Of a DNA stretch of 64,000 bases, positions 35,160-45,716 are shown one piece after another; position 1 is the stretch's first letter, and each line of letters opens with the position of its first letter. The stretch lies in the NCBI GenBank assembly GCA_020881915.1, contig JAJFPB010000004.1, forward strand, positions 3,720,001 through 3,784,000. Direction: 5' to 3'. The translations under genes were made by a program, and so were the position numbers. The notes beneath the pieces are model-generated. The model was not told the DNA's origin, did no database searches, and worked only from the letters and a program-made list of their open reading frames with translations. The stretch is from Paramyrothecium sp. XJ0827. Lineage: Eukaryota > Ascomycota > Sordariomycetes > Hypocreales > Stachybotryaceae.

Positions 35160-37221
35160 CCTCTCGTCTCGACGCCCTCGATACCGTGTCGGCGCCCTGT
35201 TAATCGAGTCGAATCGGGGTACATGTTGCCATCGACGCACCATCGCCCGTCAGTCAACTTTTTCCAACTACCCTTTGGTGGGCCTCCTCGGAACCCCTAG
35301 GGGTTCTTCTTCGGACGACTCAGTTCGATGGTTTCTTGGAAGAAGGTGCAACTATTCTGGAGCACGTGTGGAACGGTAGGTGGAGAGCTCGACGGAGGTA
35401 GTAGGTGCGGCATTTCGCCGAACGGTCCATTGTTTCGTTTTCGTAGTCCCAATTTTCATGACGAGCCGCAAGAATTTGTCTTCTCGGGAGGCAGCGGCGG
35501 CGGCAGCAGCCAAAAGTGAGAGGTTGTTGCACTGTGAACGAGCCCCGCCGACCAGGGATGTGGAGCAGCCCGGCGAGGGTATGACGGCAGAGGTGGAGAC
35601 GAACAGCGGGCCGCGATCCGCAACAGGGCTCAAACGGACCCACCTGTCCAAGGACGAGTTGGATGGGAGGAGACCCCTTTGGGATATTCAGGAACCAGCC
35701 AAAGGTCGGGCGAATGAAGCAGACTGATTACGCGAAAACTGGATATCTCTCGGCAACAAAGCTTTTCCGTAGAAAACAGGAGGAAAAGTGGAGTCGCGCA
35801 TGAAAATTAGAAAGGGTACAATGCTTTGTTCTCCCGGGATGCCCTCGGGATTCTTGTTCTGAGTTAGGTGGGCATGATACTGTGTGCCTGATTTAGACCT
35901 CATAGGGGGAAGAGCTATTTCTGTTGGAACCCACATGAGGCAATCGGGCGACCATCGAATATGCGGTTGGACATCGAAGGAGGAGTTACCTTATATATGC
36001 CCTACACTGCTTGAATCTCTCAGGTGTTTAGAAAGTTAAGTACCTTAGTACACAAGGGCAGTGAGGAAGGACAATCAGGGTTCGTAAGAACCCTTGATCA
36101 GGTACCGATCAACCACCGTTGCGTTCGTTTTAACAATTTCGTAGCACTGTATAGGCGTTAAGGTGAGCCTGCTTAGAAGCGTGCATGATTATCCGCTTCC
36201 CAGTGTCCAGCATCAGACCGACTCTTCTAGAGGTGACATTCTAGGGGCGCTCAAAGAACGGTACGTACTGGCCACGTGCTCCAACGCCGATAGTTCGTCT
36301 TTTCTCGGTTACAGAAATTTCGTGCCAGATTTTGAAAAAGAAAAAAAATTCATACCAAATAATTTGAGGGTCCTACTCGTGCCAGGGGGTCCACCAGCGA
36401 CGTCACCGAAGGGGCTGAAAGAGCCGCAAAACTTATCCACCCGTCAAGCGCTATCAGATTCTGCGTCGCCTCCCAGCACTTTCTGTTAGGATTTTCAAGT
36501 TGTGGGGCCAAGTCCTGCGTCTGGCGTGGCCAATCCGCTTAATCCGCCAAGCCATCCAAAGGCCCGGTTCAGTGGCCGTTCTCTGCAGATCCTCATTGCT
36601 GGGCCCTGTATGCAATGGCGCTGCATGCGCGCTGTAAGCGGTACGGCTGCTTGTTGTCGGCACTGCTGTTGCTACCGCCGTCGCCGCCGCCCTTGCATGT
36701 CAAAGTACCGCCTTATCCAAAATGTTCCGAGGGGTCCATGTCCATGCCCATGTCAGTGTCCCCTGTCAGCGTCCCTTGCCGCATGTCAGGCTATGCCCCA
36801 ATCAGCTTAACCCGCTACGTGCCGAATCTACAAGATCTGACTTGTGTTGCCGAGTGATCAGCACCTCTTCCAACATGCCCAGGCACGCCGATTCGGTCAC
36901 TCTATGGAAGAATACGGAACAGGGCGATGAAACAAGAAAGCCTGCTAAATTTTCACATGCGAGCAGATCCTGTCGTATCAGCTATGCACGACCCTTCCAT
37001 GTCACTCCCACCTCGCTGCTCACCCCATCCTATCTCCCGCAATCGCCATCACGGCCTAATCGCGGTCCCACTGGTGGGACATAATCGATAAAGGGGTTCT
37101 CCATCGACGTCAGATTGACTGCCACAGCGCCCGCGGCGAGAAGGATCCATCCCTCTGCTACAGCTTTATCCACCCTGTGGGACTGATAAAGTGCTCATGA
37201 AACTTGGCCGTGGCTGGCATA

Positions 37222-37268
37222 GATACCGTACGATTCGATACGATGCGCTACGATACACTACGATACAG
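37222..37268. repeat. Degenerate TACGATA tandem repeat, first patch
   Basis: Successive imperfect copies of a unit near TACGATNC (GTACGATTCGATACGATGCG, then CTACGATACACTACGATACA). About 135 bp further right a related patch is found. Minisatellite-like; no coding role is apparent. Confidence 0.6.
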
Positions 37269-37403
37269 TTTATCTCGAGGACCACTGTACTGCTTGATCT
37301 ACCTTACTTCCCAGGGTTCAAGTTCACGATCAGGGATCTCAACATGCTCAGCTGCACGCAAATGGGTCCAGCGTATCGTTATCAGCCCGTCAGCTCGCGA
37401 CAA

Positions 37404-37438
37404 GTATGATATGGTATGATATGAGAGGATACGATAAG
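37404..37438. repeat. Degenerate GTATGATAT/GATACGATA repeat, second patch
   Basis: Copies of TATGATAT followed by GATACGATA, related in sequence to the patch on its left. Seen directly; origin is unknown. Confidence 0.5.
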
Positions 37439-38102
37439 CGCTGCCAACAAGTAAGATTAGATCCAAGGCTGCTCCCAGCAAGCCTTGTCGACAACAGCAG
37501 CCTTGGCGTAATTAAGATCCTCCCTCCGCGTGTCATGCATGGAGCCCGCTTATTCCCAGTCCATCCTTGTCTCGCAACAGCTTGGCAGCTTCGGCCTCCG
37601 GCCGCAGACGAAATATTCAAGAAGCGCGCTTCCCGCCTTGGAAAAAGAGAGCTTGGGGAGTTTGATGATTCGTGCAGTAGTGCCGTGTGCCGCGCCGCCG
37701 CCGCTCATCAACCTGTCGTCATGACGGGGCCCGAGTCCATGTCGGGCCGTGCTTTACTAGACAGACTAGGAACTCCGTTCGGGGGGCGGTGAGACGTCGG
37801 GCTCGTCGCCGAAAGCTTTGGTACTGGCAGCCGCGGTTCCCGAGGTGAGTCGGTGCAGCGGAACGCCAGAGGCTGCATCTTGTGTTCAGAACCTGAGCAT
37901 CCCTTCTGCCCCAACAGATTGCGTCCTCCAGTTCCCCTTTTCCAAGGGGCAAGGTCGGATTGCAACGCTGTGATGCCCGAGTGGCCACCGAAGACCCGAA
38001 ACTAGCTATACGCAAAATAGGAAGAAGATGATTATGACGAAGAACAAGCACATCGAAACCAGAACGCCAGCAACAGGAAATGGAACCAGCTAGGACTGGC
38101 TA

Positions 38103-39402
38103 CTAATCCACCACTTCCAGTTGGCCGAGATTTCGTTTGTTACCAGAAGACAAGGACGAAGAGCTTCCGCGATAAGACATTATTGATGCCAGACCAGCAA
38201 CCTTTGGTTCGCTAGACACATTCATAATGTGCGGTGGGAACTTTACCAAGACCTCGGATCGACCGAGCTGCCGAAAGTCAGCATTTCAGACCAGCGAGCC
38301 ACAAAGTCGTCGCCCACTTACGCAACTGACAAATGGAGATAGCCGCTCTTTGAATTCGCTTCTCATACGCATTTCCCTCTCCTCGTCTTCCATCTGCCAG
38401 CGCACCTTGATCACGGCGGGAGCCTCCATGACCCAGTGCCTGATATCCGTCGACAGAGCCCTGTAGCCCGGCGCGCTGCTGCTGGCGAACTTGCACATCT
38501 GCGTATGGTTCGCCTCAACGCCGTAATACGTGACCCCAGGGAGTTGCGGACTAGCAGAGTTGGCGTCGACAACAATTATTCTACCAACGTTAAGCGAGGC
38601 AACAGCACTGACCTTGGTTAGATCGTGCTTACTTTGTCCCCTTGATATCCGTCTTGTGGTTCTCATGCACCATGTGGATTCGAAATCGTTGGTATATGTC
38701 AAGAAAATGGTTATTAATGCTCGCTAGCGTCTCATTGTCCTTCTTCAAAGTCCTGAGCAGAACGGACTCGGATTCGAAGAACCGTCTCGGAAGAATGGCG
38801 TCGGACATGGCTTGGAGCATGAGTCCCCATGAAGCAGCATCCGCCCCCGTATGTGGCGTCCCGAGAAAGATGATGCCGAAAGTTGACACGTAGATGGAGC
38901 GATAGTGCTCATGATACGCGGCCCTTACATCGTTGGAGTACAAAAGGGCCCTCTTGACGAGTATGCCTCCCAGGCTGTGACACACCCAGATGATGGGGTT
39001 TTGATGTGCCCCTTCACCCATGCGGTAGAGCGACAAACTCGTCACCAGGGTCTGCGCGTGCTGGTGGATGAAGTTGTCGCTCGCACTGCTGTCACTGCGA
39101 CGCGTGTAGACGTCTGCGTTGTACCCGTATACAAGCACGTTGGCGCGAGCATTCTTGAGTGACGACGGCAGAAGATCGACCGGCCAGAAAACGCCATTGC
39201 TGGCCGTCCAGGTCTTGTCCGGTGCGCCATTAAGCCCGTGGACAAGGACAATGTCGACAACGGCATCAGGGTGTGTATACACAGCTGTCGTTTCATAACG
39301 CGCAATCTTCCGATTCTCTGAACCCTGGTCGACATGTTAGCTTCGCACAAACGCCCCAGCACGCCGCTGCAGGTTACGCAGGGACGGTTTGCCACTCACC
39401 AT
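38103..39402 (-). CDS. SERAC1/DUF676-like serine esterase, NLR N-terminal type, 372 aa
   Basis: Five exons: 39400-39402, 38633-39324, 38322-38580 and 38103-38267 are coding, the first contributing only the ATG immediately before a GTGAGT donor; all joins keep frame. An alpha/beta hydrolase: VVDIVLVHGLNG (oxyanion side), nucleophile Ser118 in CHSLGGILVKRAL, FLGTPHTGAD, and the terminal VEANHTQMCKF with candidate catalytic His257. In filamentous fungi this domain is a frequent N-terminal effector of NACHT or NB-ARC NOD-like receptors. Here it ends about 60 residues after the domain (EEREMRMRSEFKERL, then a Ser-rich tail) with no nucleotide-binding domain. It may be a stand-alone esterase or a receptor remnant. 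The C-terminal exon and the start are the least certain parts. Only four coding segments are seen, so any fifth exon would be non-coding and upstream. Confidence 0.72.
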
Positions 39403-40670
39403 CGTAGCAAGACGGAATTCCTGGCACTTGGTCACTGCAGTAAAGAAAGTTGTTGATATGGGCTTCTCCTGCTCAGACACATACAAGAAATCATCATGGG
39501 CAGGACAGCCAACTTTATAGTCGACGGTCCTCACAACTCATTCAGAAAACACCAACCGTCAGCAGCCCGGCTCGTCTTGCTTCGGTTGAGATATCACTGG
39601 TTCACGGTTCCACAGAATAGCCTCGTCTCTGCCCGTTATCGCGTTGCTAACATTATGCGTTTTCAGTTACGAGATTCAAGAGGCAAAAGACTGGGGCACG
39701 GCTGGAAAGGCTCGGCAGAGCAGAGCTTGAACATGCTTCGTGAGGTCAAAATAACGACGAGTCACCGGTGACGAAATTTCTTATGGTGTCAAAAGTGGCT
39801 GAGCCGCTGTTTGTGCCCATCATCGAGTGGTTGTGGGACAGGGCATCGCCGTAGCATTCATCTTAGGGTCTGATAGCCGGTTGTTTGGCTTACGCTCCAA
39901 GTCGGAGAATTGATAGACGTGTATCAGCTGGCAGCTGCCAGGAAAGCGATTCTCTTCGACTACCTACTCGCCTATTCTTGTCTGTCTTTCAAGATGATGC
40001 CGACGATAACCGGAAGCGAAGAGGCGATCGATGATTAACGTCAAATGGAGGTTGTGAAGTTTTCTCGTTTACTTGCCGTCAGGCCACAGCGAGAATACTC
40101 ACACTCTGTCTACACGAAGAAAAAAGCGACAGCTCACGTAGTGCTTGGCGACTTGAAAAATCATCACGGCTGTCGTAGCTTCAGAGGAGGCAGCTCAGCA
40201 GGGCTACGGCCAAAAGCTTGTGGGTCCTGTTTTCGGGCCGCCTGCGGCAGGATTTTTGAAGGTTTCGACCCATGGCGAAATGATTCGTTTTCTAGTTGAG
40301 CAAACGTCTGCCAAGCCATTGGGCGTGGAATGCAACAGAAAAGGGTATTTGGGCTGATGTTCGAATGAGGCTTGCTAATACGGCAGGACAGAACACGGGG
40401 CTTGATGGTTGCACTCATGACTTGCATTCGCCCACAGTATCTGGTGTTACATAGGGCCGCCTGTGCTCAGGCTGCCGATCGCCTGGAGTCAGCTTTGAGC
40501 AGTTTTTGCCCATGGAGGCAGACTAAGGGCGTCTATGAGTTGGTGTGGGTGCTTGGACCGTTACGTCGGTGTGGTGCTGAGATGTCTCGTAACGTCTGCA
40601 GTGATGGGCGTCCGCCACGGCTTGCCGCGTAGACTGGCATTGTGCGACTCGTTCGCCGCCCGTTCCAGAA
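39403..40670. other. 1.3 kb intergenic region
   Basis: Upstream flank of the esterase gene on the left and 3' flank of the FHA gene on the right. The open frame continuing upstream of the esterase ATG (to 39534) has no ATG, so it is treated as leader. No other gene was seen. Confidence 0.45.
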
Positions 40671-41552
40671 TTAGTCGCGTGGAGCGAGCACGATGACATA
40701 CTCTCGAGTGCTTTGCCCGAATTGGACCATGTCCTTGTCCCTGAGCTCCAGATACCTGCTGTCGGGCACCTTCTCGCCGTTGAGCACGGTCCCGTTGGCG
40801 CTCTCGAGGTCGATTAGGTAGGGCTTCACCTTGCCAACCTTGTCGCCAAACTCGTTCCGCTTCTCGGTGTAGCGGAACTGAATGACGGCATGCTGCTTGC
40901 TGATGCTCGGATGCTCCGCGAGCAGGTCCACCACGGCCGTCTCCCTGCCGACGAGCCAGCAGCTCCTCAAGCCCAGGTCGATCGTGTCGATGACGTCTGC
41001 GCCCTTGAACACAAACATCTTCCACTGGTCTCGCGGGGGGGGCTTCCTGGCCTCGGGGGGCTCGTGGTACTTGAGCGTGATGTTTGTGCCGTCGGCCTGT
41101 GCGACAGAGTTCGACGCTGCCGCCAAAAGGCCCGTGTTGCCAAAGTTCGGCTGCTCTTTAGGCTTCTCGGGCTCCTCGCCCTTGGTAATTGCAAACGAGG
41201 CCTCCTGCGAAGGCAGTGGGCCGCTGCGCCGTAACGAGCCTCGTTCGGCTTTGCGGTCGTCGTCGCCAGGCCCATCATCGTCGTGGCGACGTCTCCGACG
41301 GTCTGAGTCTCGTCCGTCGCGTGATCTTCTGCGCCTGCGGTGCCTATCGGAGTCTTTGTCGCGAGGCTCGTCCCCATTTAGATGTCGTTTCGAGGAGTCG
41401 GGTGTCCTAGACCGTCGCCGTTCTCGCGACCTGCGCCGTTCGTCGTCGCGATCTGACCGGTGTTTTCTTTCCCTGTGACCGTCTCTGTCGCGGTATTCAG
41501 TATGGTCGCGCCGGCGAGACGAACGGTCCTCGTGATCATCCTCTCGGCCCAT
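40671..41552 (-). CDS. pml1: FHA-domain splicing factor, SNIP1/Pml1-like, 293 aa
   Basis: Single exon. The first 125 residues are a highly charged Arg/Asp/Ser region with RS and RD dipeptides, as in SNIP1. The C-terminal half is an FHA phosphopeptide-binding domain: CWLVGRETAVVDLL, the phosphothreonine-contact segment HPSISKQHAVIQFR, and LIDLESANGTVLNGEKV. In fungi Pml1 is a subunit of the RES (retention and splicing) complex of the activated spliceosome, which helps efficient splicing and nuclear retention of pre-mRNA. The conserved linker KYHEPPEARKPP just before the FHA domain is typical of SNIP1 orthologs. The first ATG in frame is used; an upstream TTG extension is ignored. Nuclear. Confidence 0.88.
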   Translation of the reverse strand: MGREDDHEDRSSRRRDHTEYRDRDGHRERKHRSDRDDERRRSRERRRSRTPDSSKRHLNGDEPRDKDSDRHRRRRRSRDGRDSDRRRRRHDDDGPGDDDRKAERGSLRRSGPLPSQEASFAITKGEEPEKPKEQPNFGNTGLLAAASNSVAQADGTNITLKYHEPPEARKPPPRDQWKMFVFKGADVIDTIDLGLRSCWLVGRETAVVDLLAEHPSISKQHAVIQFRYTEKRNEFGDKVGKVKPYLIDLESANGTVLNGEKVPDSRYLELRDKDMVQFGQSTREYVIVLAPRD

Positions 41553-42091
41553 TTTGAGTTCGAAAAGGGATAGACTGTGAAGAAATGATTCAATGCTGAG
41601 CCATTTGCGGAGCAATGATGTGGTCTTCGGCTGTTGGAGCAGTTATTATGTGTTCATGGAACTTGCAGGTTGCGATTGGAGCGCTAGCTCAGGTACTGGA
41701 GGTCGAACATCTTAGTGGAGACGAGCGTGAACCAGGCTTGACAGCGCTGTAGTAACGCAGCCAAGGTAACGACTTGGACCTGAGCCTACGGTACCTGTAA
41801 GCATTAACTTACCAATGTTCATGGACCGACTGCACAACGAAACCACGATTCTCGTGCGCAGTAATTCTCATTCGAGACTTATGAAAGTGGCTCTCGCTCG
41901 AGAAATGGATTCAATCGATTTTTTTATCAGACCCTTGCCTCTAACGTTGCAAGCATGAAATGTCCGTTTCTATAACCTTTCATCGCTAAACTGGCTAATG
42001 GACTAGATAAATTTGACCCGTGAAAGGCAGGAAAGTCGTATCTGCTTTCGCTTCCCTCAATCGCCTGATCACCCACCACGATAATCCGCCA
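41553..42091. other. Intergenic: FHA gene promoter
   Basis: Contains a short TACGGTACC motif near 41788 and AT-rich sequence at 41890-42010. It should hold the FHA gene promoter and the 3' flank of the unknown gene to the right. No gene was seen. Confidence 0.45.
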
Positions 42092-42709
42092 CTACCGGTG
42101 GTCAAAGTGCGCTTGGCTAACCTCCGACCACTGGCCCTCCAACTCTCTCATGAGCTTCAGCTTGTTGTTCTCTCCTATCCGTATCTCGTCCTGCAGCTCG
42201 GCTGTGCCTGCGACAAGTATCAAGCGGCCCGTGTCTCTACCGTAGGCGACCCTGCAAGACAGGTCCCTGCTGAACACGTCCAGGAACGTGTCGCTCCCCT
42301 TCATGACGTGCCCGTGACTGTCCCCTTCGCTCATGTCCCTGATCAGGTTGTGGCCCTCCAAGGTCCAGAAGTCGCGGAAGTTGTCCGGCTGGGAGAAGCC
42401 GTCCACGGCGGCCTCGAACTCCTCCATGCCGGCCATGCCGTTCAGGACGGGGCTGAGGAAGTTGATGAATGAGTTGATCATCTCGTCGTCGCTGTAGGTC
42501 CTCGACTTGGGTGGGCGCGGCTCCGGTGATATCGTCTTCATCAGGGTCGTGAGCCGGCTCTGCTCTGCGGGGGGAGGGTCTCGCACGTTGTACGCCAGCG
42601 CAAGGAGCGAGACGAGTGACGAGAGGGAGGACATTGACGACAGCGGTTCGCTAAGCTTGCCGATAGTGTCTATCGTGGACTCTTCGTCCTTGATTGCTGA
42701 TGGCGACAT
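42092..42709 (-). CDS. Unknown protein, 205 aa
   Basis: Single exon with GC-rich third positions, supporting coding. I do not recognise the family. The N-terminal 90 residues are Ser/Leu/Pro-rich (SSMSSLSSLVSLLALAYNV), the middle is acidic with DDEMINSFINFLSPVLNGM, and the C-terminal half contains FWTLEGHNLIRDMSEGDSHGHVMKG and a short basic-acidic helix (ENNKLKLMRELEGQW). No transmembrane helix or signal peptide is convincing. The frame is open 57 codons further upstream, but that part reads as leader, so the inner ATG (MSPSAIKDEE) was chosen. Both this gene and the dehalogenase next to it read leftward. Confidence 0.55.
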   Translation of the reverse strand: MSPSAIKDEESTIDTIGKLSEPLSSMSSLSSLVSLLALAYNVRDPPPAEQSRLTTLMKTISPEPRPPKSRTYSDDEMINSFINFLSPVLNGMAGMEEFEAAVDGFSQPDNFRDFWTLEGHNLIRDMSEGDSHGHVMKGSDTFLDVFSRDLSCRVAYGRDTGRLILVAGTAELQDEIRIGENNKLKLMRELEGQWSEVSQAHFDHR

Positions 42710-43131
42710 TGTGGGCGATGGAATGGTGACACGAATCGCCAATTTCGATGGAAAAAGTATCAAGGAGTATTGTCTGTTAAGCGCAGAAGCAGTCAGGTGG
42801 GTAAAATCATCATTTAAGTTTCCTATGGCTCTATAAACTCTCTTGGCTTTCGTCGCGTGCATTCCCACGATCCCTGACACGATGACGACGGACGCCTCAG
42901 GGAACCGCCCCTCCCCAGAACCAAGGATCTACGCTAGTCAGATCCGCACGTCATGTCTGAGACCCGAGCGTGGGGGACGGGGTCTTGGACTCGGAGCGTT
43001 TATCTCGAACCAAGCAGCTGCCTGCTGAAGTCCCCGTCCGTACAACAAACGTCGCTCATCAGTATCAGAAAGGCGATGTGCAGTAATTGATAATGCGATT
43101 ATCAAAGGATCATCAGGTGGAAAGTGCACCA
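42710..43131. other. Intergenic: short spacer between unknown gene and dehalogenase
   Basis: 422 bp holding the promoter of the unknown gene and the 3' flank of the dehalogenase. No further signal was seen. Confidence 0.45.
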
Positions 43132-43916
43132 TCAGTCTCCTGATTGCCCGCTCTTCTTGATCGCCTCGATCGCCTCGTCCACTCCTTTCGCAATCACCGT
43201 CGGCTGAATTCCCATCGCCTCACCGAGCCCATCAACCCAGCCCTGGCCGGTCCTGTCCACCCAAGCGCTGCGCAAACCAGCTGCGACCGCGCCGACGGCA
43301 TCAAACGCATTCGAGCTCACCAGCCAGACACTTCCCGGGTCCCCCTCCTTCCCCACCGTCTTGACCAGGTGCTCGTACGTGCGGCGGCTCGGCTTGAACA
43401 CCTTGACCGCATCCACGCTGATGACTTTGCCCTCGGGCAGCACGCTGCTCGCCTTGGAGAGCTCAGGCGATGTCTTGAGCGACGACTTGATCATCGTAGC
43501 CGTCCCGTTGGAGAAGATGTACGGGTCCAGCTCAGGTGTCTTGGCCAGCGCCTGCAACGCCCCTCCGACCTCGGGGAATGCGCCCAGGCCGTCGTAGGCC
43601 TTCATGATGCGCTCTTCATCCTCAGACGAAAACTTGACCTTGGCTTCATTGGTCGCCTGGCGGAAGGAAGACCGCGTCAAGTCACCGAACGGTAGATACG
43701 TGCCTAAGCTGTTACTATTGCGGCCTTCACTCCGCCGGTGGTGTATTTACCCATGCTGTTGATGCGCCACGTATACTCGAGCTGGTAACGCCTTGCTAAT
43801 GTGGCAATCTCGTTTGCTTTTTCTTCCCCGTACAAATGCGTCAGCTCCTCTGCAATGGAGCCCGTGGAGAGGAGCGTCCCATAGAGATCGAACGCAATCA
43901 CGGTTGAGGGTGCCAT
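43132..43916 (-). CDS. Haloacid dehalogenase type II family hydrolase, 245 aa
   Basis: Two exons: 43751-43916 and 43132-43703, with a 47 bp intron; the join reads NSMG-TYLPFGDLTRSSF. The HAD fold motifs are in order: nucleophile Asp10 (IAFDLYGTL), motif II in YIFSNGTATM, motif III Lys in VFKPSRRTYEHL and the motif IV region WLVSSNAFDAVGA. L-2-haloacid dehalogenases replace a halogen by hydroxyl through an Asp-ester intermediate. The S-S-N-x-x-D motif and the spacing match this branch rather than phosphatases, whose motif I has a second Asp (DxD) that is replaced here by Tyr. Halogen substrates are known for bacterial members; fungal substrates are not established. Cytosolic. Confidence 0.9.
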
Positions 43917-44394
43917 ATTGATCGCGGTCACGCGGCAGTGAGTCAATTGATGGAGCGAAGAATGAGGCAGGCCCTTGGCGATGCGGGATCGAGGTATAAG
44001 AAGGACAACACCACTGCGGTATTCTTGACTCTAGTTTCAGATGAAGAGTCAATCGGACCAACGGAGCCAGCAAGTGAACCTTCCATCCACCAATTAGACG
44101 AGGTGCGTCATTGACCCATCTAACCCATCGCCACTAGCTTTCAATGTCAAGTCTGGACGATTGCACGAAACACTACACCCGTCATCTCAACTATCTTGGT
44201 ACTCGAAGCAAATTGCTATCATAAAACGAGTATATTTGGTTCTCCTCGATTGTCTTACAATGCATCGCGACGGATGGCATGCACAATCGTCATGCGCCAA
44301 GATCGCTCTCCCAAAGTCCAAACCACTTCTAGTAACGCCAAAAACACCATCACCATGGAACTCCGGCCTAGGTCTCCGAGTGCGTCAATGCCTT
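43917..44394. other. Intergenic: dehalogenase promoter
   Basis: 478 bp between two leftward genes. Nothing specific beyond promoter and 3' flank was seen. Confidence 0.45.
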
Positions 44395-45716
44395 CTATGC
44401 CCTTGTCTGATCCCATCGTGTCTCCGTGATATCCGCCTCGTGTGGCATTGGTGGGTAATCAACGCTCTCTCGAGGATCATAAGCCGCCTTTGGTATTTGC
44501 TTGGAATCCGTTATCAAGCTACTTTCGTAGCTGACACTACGGTTCCAAGTATGGTTGCCGCCTGGGCGCTTCTTGTAGCTCACGCCAACTTTCTGTGATT
44601 CCAAGAGGGCCTCGTGGCCCGCATCCTTGCTCCGGGCCGCTGCCATAGGCTCGTCGTCCTCCTCCGGGACGGCCACAAGAACGTGGTCGCTTCTGTATAT
44701 GGGACTTTGGCCCAGGCTCAGTGATCGGGTTCGTGAGTGCGTCAGATCCGTGACGGTGACGGTTGGGATGTTGAGCTTTCCATCCGCTGAAGGACTATAA
44801 CAGCTGAACACGGCAGCTGCGAGAGCTGCTTGTCTTTCAGACTCTGAGTGAACAGACTGCATCGACTCGCGTCGAGCCACGTAGTCGTCGAATGATGTAT
44901 CCCGTCGGTGGCTATAGATGCTTGACGATCGATCGACCGGTTGCATCGGTACGCTCTCCTCGCGAGTCGAGCTGAAGCTTCGGCGTGGCGACGCATGCCA
45001 ACTCATCGTCTTGTCGATGGATGATCGACCTGCCCCCAGCAGACCTGTGTACGAGCTGGTAGGTTCCAGGCCATCGCTGAAGCCGTATGGCTTGACATTT
45101 GCGGGGTGAGCATAGTCGTCGGCAGTCGACAAGCGGCGGTAAACGATGGCTGCATAGAGAGCGAGAACAGCAGTGACCAGGCTTACATTTGTTAGAATAC
45201 GCAACAGCCACCATGGTCAACACAGGAACTTACATGAACGTGACGTCAAGTCCAAGTCCTATCAAGGAGTAGTGTTTGTCATGCTGCCTGACATACACCA
45301 CAATATCAAGGGCGAGGATCGCCGTGGCACACGTCAACTTGATGGCATGCGTGAATAGCATCGTCCACGGCGTCAGCGACTCTGCTATGTACTTGCCAAT
45401 CTCGAAGAAGGTGCAGAGAGCAGCAGCAAAGGAAAAGCCCACATTGGTGACCTCCCAGCTACAGCCATGTTAGAACACATTTCTTTCGGAAGATAATAAA
45501 TGGGGGCAGCGGTGGCATCACTCACACAAACTCGACTGTCGGCAGATCACCATGCTCCTTCAACTCGTCAAAGTTCTTGAGCGTGTTGCCGAGCCTCCAG
45601 GCGAACAAGCCCATCATGGCCACTATGAGCGCCTGCTGCAGAGTCCAGATGGGGACGAGAAGCCTCAGCCGCCACCTTGCACGGGCGAACTGGGCGTTGG
45701 CTTTATGGATGGCCAT
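44395..45716 (-). CDS. Four-helix membrane protein with long Ser-rich tail, 400 aa
   Basis: Three exons: 45526-45716, 45234-45458 and 44395-45181, with 67 and 52 bp introns carrying TTCTAAC branch sites. Four hydrophobic segments fall in the first 165 residues: LLVPIWTLQQALIVAMMGLFAW, TNVGFSFAAALCTFFEI, FTHAIKLTCATAILALDIVVYV and LIGLGLDVTFILVTAVLALYAAIVY. The remaining 240 residues are hydrophilic, Ser/Arg/Asp-rich and probably cytosolic and phosphorylated (RRDTSFDDYV, RTRSLSLGQSP). This layout fits a group of uncharacterised fungal tetraspan proteins. Every exon junction lies inside or next to a helix and restores it, supporting the model. No catalytic motif was seen; function is unknown. 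Confidence 0.75.

Larger units (their letters stand above)
34973..38102. other. 3.1 kb gene-poor region
   Basis: The left 250 bp is the reductase promoter. The remainder has no recognisable gene. It includes two patches of a degenerate TACGATA-type repeat (37222-37268 and 37404-37438), listed separately. Overlapping frames of 70-128 codons on both strands show no family motif. Confidence 0.45.
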
